Part shown: positions 55,386-64,000 of the stretch, piece after piece
Numbering within the stretch: position 1 is the stretch's first letter
Layout of the letters: each line of letters opens with the position of its first letter
DNA from: JADKCZ01 sp963786945
Lineage (GTDB): Bacteria; Myxococcota; Myxococcia; Myxococcales; Anaeromyxobacteraceae
Direction of reading: 5' to 3'
Length of the DNA stretch: 64,000 nucleotides
Assembly: GCA_963786945.1 (NCBI GenBank)
Contig: CAWBAO010000004.1
Coordinates: forward strand, 186,001-250,000
Program-made: the position numbers and the translations under genes
The notes under the pieces: generated by a model
Seen by the model: only the letters and a program-made list of their open reading frames with translations
What the model was told of the DNA's origin: nothing
Database searches by the model: none

Positions 55386-57087
55386 TCAGACCGCGGCCGT
55401 GTAACGGGCGTCGATGGCCTGGATGATCCGCTGCCGGCTCTCGGCCGGCGAGAGCTGCCCGTCTCCCTCGATCCGGGCGACCTCGTCGGCCAGCGCCCCG
55501 TCCCGCATGCACTCGAGGATCCAGCGCGAGTAGTCGCCGCGCCACAGGTGGTGGAGCCAGGTCGGCGTCGTCGACCTGCCCGGCGATCTCGATGAAGGAG
55601 ACCAGGTTCCGGGCGGTGGTCTCTCCCCGGCCGCCCTCGCCCCGGAAGACGAAGCTCTTCGGCCCCAGGTCGCCCTCGGCGTACTTGCGCAGGTGGCGCA
55701 GCCGCTCCGAGCGGGCGCGGACCACCACGAACGGTGCCGGCTGCCGGCCCTCCCGGCGGTGCCAGGCCACCGCCTCGCCCAGCACGCCGGACGTGGGGAG
55801 CACCTCCGTCGGCGGCGGCACCCCGGCAGCCCGGACATAGGCGCCCAGCGTCCCGGCCGGCGCCGGTCCGCAGGCGATCACCACGTCCACCCGCTCCAGC
55901 ACCTCCGGCGCCAGCTTCTCCGGGTCCACCGTCACCAGCACCAGCTCGGTGGGCAGCGGGACTGGCGCGCCGCCGGCCCTGGGGAGGAGGTGGTGGGCCT
56001 CGTCGACGACGATCCAGTGGGGATGGCCCTTGTGGGCCCGCATGGTCATGAGGCGGGACATGAGCTGCTCGAAGAAGCGCGGCCGCTCGGCCAGCGGCAT
56101 CCCGATCAGGTTGACCGCCACGCTGCTCGACACGTGGTCGAGCAGGCCGGCCACCTCGGGGATGACCGGCGGGCGGAGCCGGCTCCCGGTGGCGACCAGC
56201 CCGGGCAGCGTGTCGTAGTCCCCCTCGGGGTCGACGACGCAGACCTGGTAGGCGTGGTCGACCAGCTGCTCGATCAGCCCCGCGGCGAAGGTGGACTTGC
56301 CCCCGCCGGAGGGGCCGGCCACCAGCAGCGTCACGTCGCGCGGGTGGACCCACCACGGCGTGCCGTCCGAGAGCGTCCCGAGCAGGAGCTCCTGCTCCTC
56401 GCGCCCGGCCAGCCGCTGGCGCAGGTCGTCCGCCACCAGCGCGTCGGCGAGCTCGACGACCCCGGCGCCGTCGGCCCCCGCGGTGGTGAAGGCCGCCTCC
56501 TCCTTGAGCCCGGGGATGGCGTTGGCGGTGGCCACCGCGCAGTCGCACATGGCGAAGAAGGAGTGGTCGTTGGCGGCGTCGCCGATGCCCACCACCTCGT
56601 GGCGGGAGAGCCCCAGCGCCCGCAGCGCCGCCTGCAGCCCGGTCCCCTTGTTGACGTTGGGCGGCAGGACCATGACGGCGTCGCCGTTGAAGACCACCTG
56701 CAGCTCCAGCCCCAGCTCGTAGATGGCCTCCAGGACCACGGCCTCGTGCGGGTGGCAGGTGGCGACCAGGACCCGCCCCACGTCGAGCGGCCGCACGCCG
56801 CGCCGCCGCAGCATCTGGGTGAAGTGCAGCGGGACGGGCCGGCACTGCAGCTCGGTCTTCCCGGTGGCCGGCCAGTGGAGGACCGCGCCGTTCTCCAGGA
56901 TCAGCCCGTCGAAGAGGTCCAGCCGAGGCTGGACCTTGACGAGGTCCTCCAGCCGCCGTCCCGAGACCAGCAGGAGCCGCCGCCCCGAGGCCCGGACCCG
57001 CTCCAGGGCCTCGACCGTGGTCGGGGCCATCCGGCCCTGGCTGGTGAGGGTGCCGTCGAAGTCGGTGGCCAGGGCCAGGTAGCGCAT
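55386..57087 (-). CDS. HAD-family phosphatase fused to HerA-like ATPase, frameshifted
   Basis: The protein of about 567 residues has an N-terminal HAD-IIB domain (about 1-220; YLALATDFDGTLTS nucleophile motif, LLLVSGRRL, NKGTGLQAAL and GIGDAANDHSFF) and a C-terminal HerA/FtsK-like domain. The latter has Walker A LLVAGPSGGGKSTFAAGL, VVDPEGDYD and Walker B HWIVVDEAHHLLPRA. Near 55565 the frame moves by one extra base, after which TWLHHLWRGDYSRWILECMRDGALADEVARIEG continues to TAAV. The unusual fusion suggests an ATP-driven machine coupled to sugar-phosphate or trehalose-phosphate-type hydrolysis. Substrate and partner are unknown. Confidence 0.82.
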
Positions 57088-57209
57088 CGGGCATCCCGCT
57101 GGTGGTTCAGGCTACGCTGCCGCGCCGCCGGGGGGCCGGGATTCCGGGGGGCCGCGCCGAAGGGTGCGGCGGTTCGTCAGCGGCCGTGAGCGCGCGGCAC
57201 CAGGGCGGC

Positions 57210-57941
57210 TCACCAGAGGCCGGGCACCAGCCGGTAGCGCACCCGCCTGGCGTAGGCGGCGTAGCCGGGCAGCTCGGCGCGGAGCGTCTCGTCCTCGCGC
57301 CCGGTCCGCCACACGTACAGCGCCACGATGGCGAGCGCCGGCAAGAACGCCCAGAGCGAGCCGACGGCCAGCGGGTAGCCGAGGTGCATCAGGATCGACG
57401 CCACGTAGAAGGGGTGCCGGACCCTGGCATAGGGGCCGGAGGAGACCACCTGCTGGTGGCGATCCGCCTGGATGCGCACGCCGGTCTCCGCCCACCTGTT
57501 CACGACCATCGCCCATTGCCCCAGCACGGTGGCGAGGAGGACCACCGCCACGGCCGGAGGCGCGAGGAGCGCCGGGACCTGGCTCCAGTGGAAGCGGCCG
57601 GCGTCCAGCCCGGCCAGCGGATGCATGGCGAGCAGGAGCAGCGTGGAGGCGATGGCGAAGGGCTTGTCCCAGGCCTTGACGCCCTCCTTGGCCAGCTTCC
57701 CGCGCTCGTTGATCACCTCGATGGCGCCGGGGAAGCGCACCCACATCACCGGGAGCGCCACCAGCATGTAGGCGAGCAGCGACCCGTAGTAGAGCCAGGC
57801 GCGAGGCAGCGCGAGCGTGCCGGCCGCGCCGAAGAACAGGGCGGCGGTCACGAGCATGGAGGCGAAGACCGTCACGATCCGGGCGACCCCGGAGCGGGTC
57901 AGCCGGGGGCGAGCGGTGTCCTGGGCGGCGTTCGACGGCAT
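57210..57941 (-). CDS. Isoprenylcysteine carboxyl methyltransferase (ICMT)-like membrane protein
   Basis: The 243-residue protein has five or six helices and the C-terminal methyltransferase motif SSGPYARVRHPFYVASILMHLGYPLAVGSLWAF, followed by REDETLRAELPGYAAYARRVRYRLVPGLW. In the ICMT/PEMT family the G-x-Y-x-x-x-R-H-P segment and the E-x2-L..Y..Y pattern shape the SAM site. Bacterial members methylate lipid or small hydrophobic substrates, but no specific one is indicated. Start ATG at 57941 follows GGGGAGGGGGA. The gene stands alone between the HAD-HerA and PTS blocks. Confidence 0.82.
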   Translation of the reverse strand: MPSNAAQDTARPRLTRSGVARIVTVFASMLVTAALFFGAAGTLALPRAWLYYGSLLAYMLVALPVMWVRFPGAIEVINERGKLAKEGVKAWDKPFAIASTLLLLAMHPLAGLDAGRFHWSQVPALLAPPAVAVVLLATVLGQWAMVVNRWAETGVRIQADRHQQVVSSGPYARVRHPFYVASILMHLGYPLAVGSLWAFLPALAIVALYVWRTGREDETLRAELPGYAAYARRVRYRLVPGLW

Positions 57942-58001
57942 GGCTCCCCCTCCCCGCCGTGGCACGCGGCGGGGCGTGGCGGTCGGCCCGGCTGGCCCTG
58001 C

Positions 58002-59900
58002 TCAGCCCTTGAGGGCGGCGGCCAGCTGGTCCGCGCGCTCGCCGACGATGAGGTGGAGCACCCCGGGGGCCGCCTGCATGACGCCCAGCACGCCGGCCTT
58101 GCGCGCCGCCGGCTCGTCAAGGCGTGCCGGATCGACCAGCTCGACGCGCAGCCTCGACAGGGCCACCGCCTCGATCCGCCTCAGGTTGGCTCGCCCGCCC
58201 AGCGCGCCCAGCAGGGGCCCGGCCGCCTCGGCCACCCAGGCCTCGAGCCCCGCACCGGGCATCGACGTGGGCGCCGCCGGCGGGGCCGGAGCCCCGGGAG
58301 CCGGGTGCGCCGCCGGCGCCGCGGCAGCCACGGGCGGCGCCGCTGCGACCCCGGGCGGCTCCCCATCGGCCTCGGATCCGGTCGAGTGGAGGTACTCCTC
58401 CATGTTGGTCTTCAGGTTCTCCGACAGCGGCCCGAAGATGGCCTGGACCGCATTGCCCACCACCACCACGCCGGACGCGCCCAGCGCCTTCAGTCCCGCC
58501 TGGTCCACCCGGGCCGGATCCCGCACCTGCACCCGCAGGCGGGTGATGCAGGCATCCAGCCCCTTCAGGTTGTCGCGTCCCCCGAAGGCCCGCACCAGGC
58601 CGCGGGCCTTGCCGAACCGCTCGTCGCTCGCGGCCGCGCCGGCCGCCGCCGCCGCTGCGCTGGCCGTGGCCACCGCCGCCACGTCCTCGCGCCCCGGCGT
58701 CTTCAGGTGGAGCCCGCGGATGGCCGCGGTGAAGGTGACGTAGTAGATGCCGGCGTAGACCGGCCCCAGCACCAGGACCAGCCACCACCGCTGCGAGAAC
58801 GGGTTGAGGACGTTGAAGAGGACGAAGTCGATGCCGCCCTGGGAGAAGGTGAAGCCCATGTGGACGCCGAGGCGTGGCGAAGACGAACTGCGCCGATCGC
58901 CGCCAGCACCGCGTGGATGACGTAGAGCAGCGGCGCCACGAACAGGAAGGCGAACTCGATGGGCTCGGTGATGCCGGTCAGGAACGAGGTCAGCGCGGCC
59001 GAGATCATGATGCCGCCGACCGCCACCTTGTTCTCGGGCCTGGCGCTGCTGCCAGATGGCGATGGCCGCCGCCGGCAGGCCGAACATCTTGAACAGGAAG
59101 GCGCCCGCCAGGATGCCCGGCGGTCGGGTCGCCGGCGAAGAAGCGCTGGATGTCGCCGTGGACGACCTTGCCGGAGGCGTCGGTGAAGCTGCCGATCTCG
59201 AAGAAGAACGGCACGTTCCAGATGTGGTGCAGGCCGAAGGGCATCAGCAGCCGCTCGACGAAGCCGTAGACGGTGGCGGCCAGTGCGCGGGTCGCTCACC
59301 GCCGCCCAGTGCGAGAAGACGTTGATGCCGTTCTGGATCGGCGGCCAGACGACCGAGAGCACCGCTCCCAGCGCGATGGCGCGCCAGCGCCGTGACGATG
59401 GGCACGAAGCGCTTGCCGGCGAAGAAGCCGAGGTAGGGCGGCAGCGAGATCTGGTAGAAGCGGTTGAACATCGCCGCCGCCAGGCCGCCGGCCAGGATGC
59501 CGCCGAAGACGCCGGTCTGCATGGACTGGATGCCCATGATGGTGCCGGAGCCTGGCCCCACGAGCCCGGCCATCACGCCCATGGTGGCCAGCATCACCAC
59601 GTAGCCGATGGTCGCGGCCACGGCGGCGACGCCGTCGTTGTCGGTGAAGCCGAGCGCCACGCCGATGGCGAAGATCAGCGCCATGTTGCCGAAGATCGCG
59701 TCGCCCGAGTTCTTCATCAGCTCGGACACGACCTGGCGGGCAGCCAGCGGAAGTTCGGCCGCGCCGATGCCCAGCAGCAGGCCCGCCACCGGCAGCACCG
59801 CCACCGGCAGCATCAGCGACTTGCCGATCTTCTGCAGGAAGGCGAACGCCCCCTTGAGCAGCACCGTCCGCCCCGCCGTCGCAGCCCCGGCCGTGGTCAT
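58002..59900 (-). CDS. PTS glucose/GlcNAc-type EIICB (PtsG-like) with extra EIIB-like domain, frameshifted
   Basis: The EIIC domain starts MTTAGAATAGRTVLLKGAFAFLQKIGKSLMLPVAVLPVAG and includes GIQSMQTGVFGGILAGGLAAAMFNRFYQISLPPYLGFFAGKRF, LHHIWNVPFFFEIGSFTD, FFAGDPTAG and KVAVGGIMISAALTSFLTGITEPIEFAF, all PtsG-like. EIIB follows with the phospho-Cys in NLKGLDACITRLRV. After a Pro/Ala linker a second EIIB-like module (ANLRRIEAVALSRLRVELVDPARL) lacks the Cys. About six frame breaks lie between 58870 and 59390, each consistent with one extra base, and the downstream EIIB part is clean. The ATG overlaps the stop of the fused PTS gene by 4 bp. Confidence 0.82.
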
Positions 59901-62436
59901 GAGATCACCCGCGTGGCCGTGACGACTCCGGCCTCCTCGACGGCCCGTGCCAGCACGGCTCGCACCTCGGCCGTGGTCCTGCACCTCAGCACGTCGGTGG
60001 CGAGCGCCGCGCAGTCGTGCAGGCGCCACCGCGACAGCGCGGCCTTGACCGCCGCGATCGCGGGCACGCTCACCGACAGCTCGTCGACGCCCAGGCCCGA
60101 CCAGCACCGGCACCGCCAGCGGCGTCGGAGGCCATGCCGCCGCACACGCCGACCCACTTCCCGTGCTGCGTGCGCCCCCTCCACGGTCAGGGCGATCAGC
60201 CGCAGCACCGCCGGGTGCAGCGCGTCGGCCTTGCTGGCGAGCTGCGGGTGGCCGCGGTCCATCGCCAGCGTGTACTGCGTGAGGTCGTTGGTGCCGATGG
60301 AGAAGAAGTCGACCTCGCGCGCGAGCGCCTCGGCCATCACCGCCGCCGACGGCACCTCGATCATGACGCCGACCTTCGACGGCACGCCGGTGGCCTGCGC
60401 TCCTCGGCCAGCATCGCCTTCGCCGCGCGCAACTCGTCGAGCGAGGCGATCATCGGGAACATCACGTGCACGTTGCCCAGCCGGCGCCGCCCGCAGGATC
60501 GCGCGCAGCTGGGTGCGGAGCAGTCGGGTCGGTCGAGGCTGACGCGGATGCCGCGCAGGCCGAGGAACGGGTTGTCCTCCTTCGGCAGCGGCAGGTAGGC
60601 GAGCGGCTTGTCGCCGCCGACGTCGAGCGTGCGGATGACGAAGCGGCGCTCCTTGCCCGAGCGCCTCGCGACGGCCGTGTAGGCCTGCGGCCTGCTCGTC
60701 TTCGCTCGGGCGGCGTGTCGCGGTCGACGAACAGGAACTCGGAGCGCAGCAGGCCGACGCCTTCGGCGCCCTGGGCCACCGCCTCGCGGGCGTCCTCCGG
60801 GTTGCGGATGTTGGCCACCACCTCGACGCGGTGGCCGTCGCGGGTCGGCCCGCGACGACCGCCGCCGCCTCCTCGGCCTCGCGCTGGGCCGCCTGGCGAG
60901 GCGATGCGCTGGCGCACCGCGTGAGCTGGCTCTCGTCGGGCGGCAGCCGCAGCAAGCCGCGGGTGCCGTCGAGCACGACCCGTGTGCCCGTCGGCAGCTG
61001 CGAGCGCGGCGTCGTCGATGCCGCACACCGCCGGGATGCCCAGCGAGCGCGCGAGGATGGCCACGTGGCTGGTCGCGCCGCCGGTGGTGGTGCAGAAGCC
61101 GAGAACCTGGTCGCGGTCGAACTCCGCGGTCTCCGAGGGCGTCAGCTCCTCGGCGATGAGGATGGAGCCTGCGGGGACGTCGACTGGGCCGGCTGACGCC
61201 GGCCAGCAGCGCCAGCACCCGGCGGCCGACGTCGCGCATGTCGTTGGCGCGCTCGCGCAGCAGCGGGTTGTCGAGCTTCTCGAGCCGCGCCGCGTGGTGC
61301 GGTGAACGCCTCGCGCCAGGCGAAGGCGGCGCTCTTGCCCTCCTCCAGCAGGACGTCCGTGAGCTCGATGAGATCGGGGTCCTCGAGCAGCGCGAGCTGC
61401 ACGTCGAGGATCTGCGCCTTGGTCCGGTCCGCGATGTGGCGCCCAGGGCTCGACCTGGCGCGCCGCCTCGCGGCGGCGGCTGCGAAGCGGGCGCGCTCCC
61501 GGTCCCGCCCTCGCCGGCCTCGCGGACCTCGATCGCCTGCGGCCGGAGCTGGAAGACCCGGCCCACGGCGAGCCCCGGGAGGCCGGCACGCCGGCCAGCT
61601 CGCCCGGGGGGCGCGACAGGCCGCGCGCGGGGCGCGGCCGGGGCCGCCGCCTGCGCCGCCAGCGCCGCGCCGGCCGCCTCGCCACAGCCACGGCGACGAC
61701 CCGGGCGAGCCGCTTCACCGCGCCGGCGCGTCCGGGCCGCTGGCCGCGAGCTGGACCACCTCGCCCTTCCGGGTGGACAGGCCCATGATCGCCACCACCG
61801 ACTTGGCGTTGACTTTGTCGTGCCCGCGCAGGAGGTGGACGTGGCGCTGAACCGCTTGGCCTCGGCGGCCAGCACGGCGGCCGGCCGGGCATGGAGCCCG
61901 CCGGGTTGGGCAGCGTCACCAGCCCGAGATCACCGCCGGGCCGGTCGCCTCCGAGCCGGCCTCGGGGCCCCGCCAGCTCGAGCCGGAGCAGCGGTCTTGC
62001 CGGCCACGGCCAGGCCGTGCGCGGCACAGGCGCGCCACCGGTCGAGTTGGTGACCATGACCGCGGTGAGCAGGCTGCGGGCCGGGCGAGCCACCGTCTCG
62101 GCGTCGAAGCGGAGCAGCGGGTGGCCGGCCTCGACCCGCTCGCCCAGCGCCACGGCGGGTGAAGCCCTCACCAGCCAGGGTGACGGTGTCGAGGCCGACG
62201 TGGACCAGCACCTCGACGCCCTCGTCGGAGGGGATCACCAGCGCATGGTGGGCGCCGTGCAGCTGCGTCACCGCGCCGGCGACGGGGCCAGCACCTCGCT
62301 GGAGGTGGGGTCGATCGCCACGCCGTCGCCGACGATGTTCGGCGCGAACACCGAGTCGGGCACCGAGTCGAGCGGAACGATGACGCCGGAAAGCGGCGGC
62401 AGGATGTCAAACCGGGGGTAGCTGGAAGGCTCCCAC
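59897..62436 (-). CDS. Fused PTS EIIA-HPr-enzyme I (multiphosphoryl transfer protein), many frameshifts
   Basis: All three parts are recognisable across frames. EIIA-Glc is first (LPPLSGVIVPLDSVPDSVFAPNIVGDGVAI; HALVIPSDEGVEVLVHVGLDTVTL with the active His). HPr follows (LPNPAG, then HARPAAVLAAEAKRFSA with its active His, and KVNAKSVVAIMGLS). Enzyme I is last (TTTGGATSHVAILARSLGIPAVCGI with the active His; RFVIRTLDVGGDKPLAYLPLPKEDNPFLGLRGIRVSLDR; VDFFSIGTNDLTQYTLAMDRG; VDELSVSVPAI). The frame is broken many times (over ten), so no single open frame spans it. The start is uncertain, perhaps GTG at 62436. It would phosphorylate the PtsG-like protein from PEP. Confidence 0.72.
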
Positions 62437-62473
62437 TTAGTCTAACGGCGATGGGAATCCGCAGCAAGCCTGA

Positions 62474-63773
62474 TCAGTTGAACTCGTACACCAACCGCAG
62501 GCGGACCGAGTGGAAGGCATTCTCGAACGACATCGCGGGCGTGGTGGTGCGGTCCTCCACATAGGCGCTGGCGCGAAGCCGTATACCGCCTTGGCGGTCA
62601 GCCCTGGGGGGGCAGCGGGAGGACGAAGAGCACCGACGCGAAGGCCTGATCCTGGGCGTTGTGCTAACGTTGCGCCGGTTGGTCGGCGTTGGTGCGGTGG
62701 TAGCCCAGGCCGATCGACACGCGGGGACCAGAAGTCGATGTCGGCGTAGCCGCCGAAGCTCAGCACCTCCTGCGACTTGGCCGTGTCGACGATCCCCTGG
62801 ATGTCGGAGCGACTCGGTGGTGAGCCACGCCGCGTTGATGCCCAGGGTCAGGCACCGGGAGATGCGGTACTGCGCCCGTCCGGCGGCGCCGGGAGAGCGA
62901 GCTCACCGAAACCTTGTCGGCGGGGTGGAGCTCGGGCGACTGCGACAGGTACTCCATGCCGGCGATCACCTGCAGGCTGCCGAGGTGGAAGTCGACCACC
63001 GGGCGCACGCCCAGGTTGTTCTGGTTCGACTCGTAGCCATAGATCCCGGCCAGCTCGAGGTTGAGTAGCGGTCGGCGGAAGTGCACCGCGGCCTGGCCCG
63101 GACCGTTCTTGTAGCCGCGGGTCAAGTCGACGAGGTAGAGCACGGCCCCCGGCGGCGCCGGCCTCCTCGGCGGTGAACAGCTCATCCCCTGGCCGCGGCG
63201 GTAGACCTCCCGGGCCAGGAGGCGGCGAAGCTGGAGGTCCCAGGGCTGTGTCCAATCTCGAGGTAGGCGTCCAGGATGTGGGGCTTGCCGTACTGGTTCT
63301 TGGAGAACTCGTTGACCAGGCCGAGGAGCTGGACGTTGGCGTTCGCGGAGAGGTTGTTGTCGGTCTGGCTGAGGCCGCCCAGGACGAAGCGGCCGTCATG
63401 TAGGGGGCGCGGGTTGGCCAGGCCGGGTCGTGTCGTCCGGTTCATGTAGCCGGTGTCGACCCAGAAGGCCGGCGAACGCATGGGCAGCGGCACCAGGCTG
63501 CGCAGGGCGGCGGCGCGGCGCGTCACCTCCTCGTTGGCCGTGCCGGTGAAGAGCTCCATGGTCTGGAACGCGCGCGGCGGGTTCTCGCCCTCGGGGAACG
63601 AACGGCGGCGGGGCGATGGGGGCGGCAGGGGGTGGCCGAGCCGGGCGGGGCGACCGCGGCCGGGGCCCCCGGGTCCGGAGCGGCCGTTCCGCTTCGGCGG
63701 GGGCCGTGCTCGTCGGGGCGGGCCGGGCAAGCCTGGCCCGGGCGCCCGGCCCAGGCGAGCGTGGCAGCCGCAT
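62474..63773 (-). CDS. Outer-membrane porin-like protein, heavily frameshifted
   Basis: Pieces in several frames line up to one barrel-like protein: AFQTMELFTGTANEEVTRRAAALRSLVPLPM, PAFWVDTGYMNRTTRPG, GRFVLGGLSQTDNNLSANANVQLLGLVNEFSKNQYGKPHILDAYLEIGHSPG, AVLYLVDLTRGYKNGPGQAAVHFRRPLLNLELAGIYGYESNQNNLGVRPVVDFHLGSLQVIAGMEYL and a final MSFENAFHSVRLRLVYEFN at 62474, an aromatic-Asn end of outer-membrane barrels. The N-terminus is unclear; ATG at 63773 is a guess. It lies between the GH3 gene and the PTS genes, so it may be the sugar channel. Confidence 0.5.
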
Positions 63774-63824
63774 CAGGGCCGTGGTCTGGACAAGACGTGG
63801 TCTCGCTTGGGTGGCGGTAGCCGG

Positions 63825-64000
63825 TCACTGGACGGTGAAGGTGCCCGTCTGCATGTTCGGGTCGGCGGCTGGACGAGGGCCCGACGAAGAGCGGGTAGGC
63901 CATCTTCTCGACCGTCATCGCCTTGGCCGCGACGTCCCAGTAGGCGAGGTCCGCGGCCTTCACGTTGAGGGTCACGGTCTGCGTGGCACCCGGGGCGATG
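63825..64000 (-). CDS. Glycoside hydrolase family 3, C-terminal end (partial)
   Basis: The gene runs off the right edge, so only about 58 C-terminal residues are in the window: IAPGATQTVTLNVKAADLAYWDVAAKAMTVEKMAYPLFVGPSS, then after a one-base frame change MQTGTFTVQ and TGA. The PGATQTVTL..DL.YWD......V.....Y.LFVG.SS pattern is the fibronectin-III-like terminal domain of GH3 beta-glucosidases and beta-xylosidases. With the porin and PTS genes downstream it suggests uptake and use of beta-linked sugars. The catalytic domains are out of view, so the substrate is unknown. Confidence 0.72.

Noticed and set aside
58002..64000. Reading the PTS block as a genuine pseudogene cluster
   Set aside because: Frameshifts start abruptly inside ptsG, are mostly one-base insertions, and leave active-site motifs intact between breaks, which fits sequence error better. 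It cannot be fully excluded.

Overview
The window is very G+C-rich, densely coded DNA with long spurious open frames opposite most genes. The gene content points to a Myxococcota/Deltaproteobacteria relative, probably Anaeromyxobacter-like: a decaheme OmcA/MtrC-type lipoprotein cytochrome, an AgmX/GltJ-type zinc-ribbon protein, a complete V/A-type ATPase operon, a sigma-54/NtrC two-component system, and nickel ECF transport. This placement is by eye. No tRNA, rRNA, CRISPR array, insertion sequence or prophage was seen.

Layout. 1-10.6 kb: the 3' end of a CCG-domain redox protein, the zinc-ribbon/AgmX protein, a secreted nuclease, a class II photolyase coupled to a DUF523-DUF1722 protein, the decaheme cytochrome, a small membrane protein, an unknown 436-residue protein and TerC. 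10.7-22 kb: a divergent Lgt-like protein and a membrane thioredoxin, then a copper/silver block. In that block a histidine kinase and NtrC-family regulator (minus strand) sit between a cupredoxin gene and a CusCBA tripartite efflux operon. Both the cupredoxin and cusC carry near-consensus sigma-54 promoters, so the block looks like a self-contained metal-responsive regulon. 22-26.6 kb: a lipoprotein, then a nikLMQO-nikR nickel ECF operon with a candidate NikR operator in front. 26.7-27.8 kb: two tandem YbaK-like paralogues with duplicated upstream sequence.

28-36.3 kb: V/A-type ATPase operon in the order G/H-I-K-E-C-F-A-B-D. 36.3-46.1 kb: a barrel-like protein and a minus-strand DUF1302-DUF1329-YCF48-RND-MFS module with a CoxG-like gene upstream, suggesting envelope trafficking of a hydrophobic or aromatic substrate. 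46.2-57.9 kb: a UbiA-type prenyltransferase and a stress-flavoured run of UspA, an orphan V-ATPase subunit I, UspA, a Lon-like protease, PolX, Hsp20, a HAD-HerA fusion and an ICMT-like methyltransferase. 58-64 kb: a sugar block (GH3 glycosidase end, porin-like protein, fused EIIA-HPr-EI, PtsG-type EIICB).

Data quality matters here. Single frameshifts break the NtrC regulator, nikM, atpC, DUF1329, the orphan atpI and the HAD-HerA gene. cusA has three. From about 58.87 kb to the right end frameshifts become very dense, starting in the middle of ptsG, and most look like one-base insertions. I read these mainly as sequence errors, because family-conserved residues continue across each break, but real gene decay cannot be excluded from this sequence alone.
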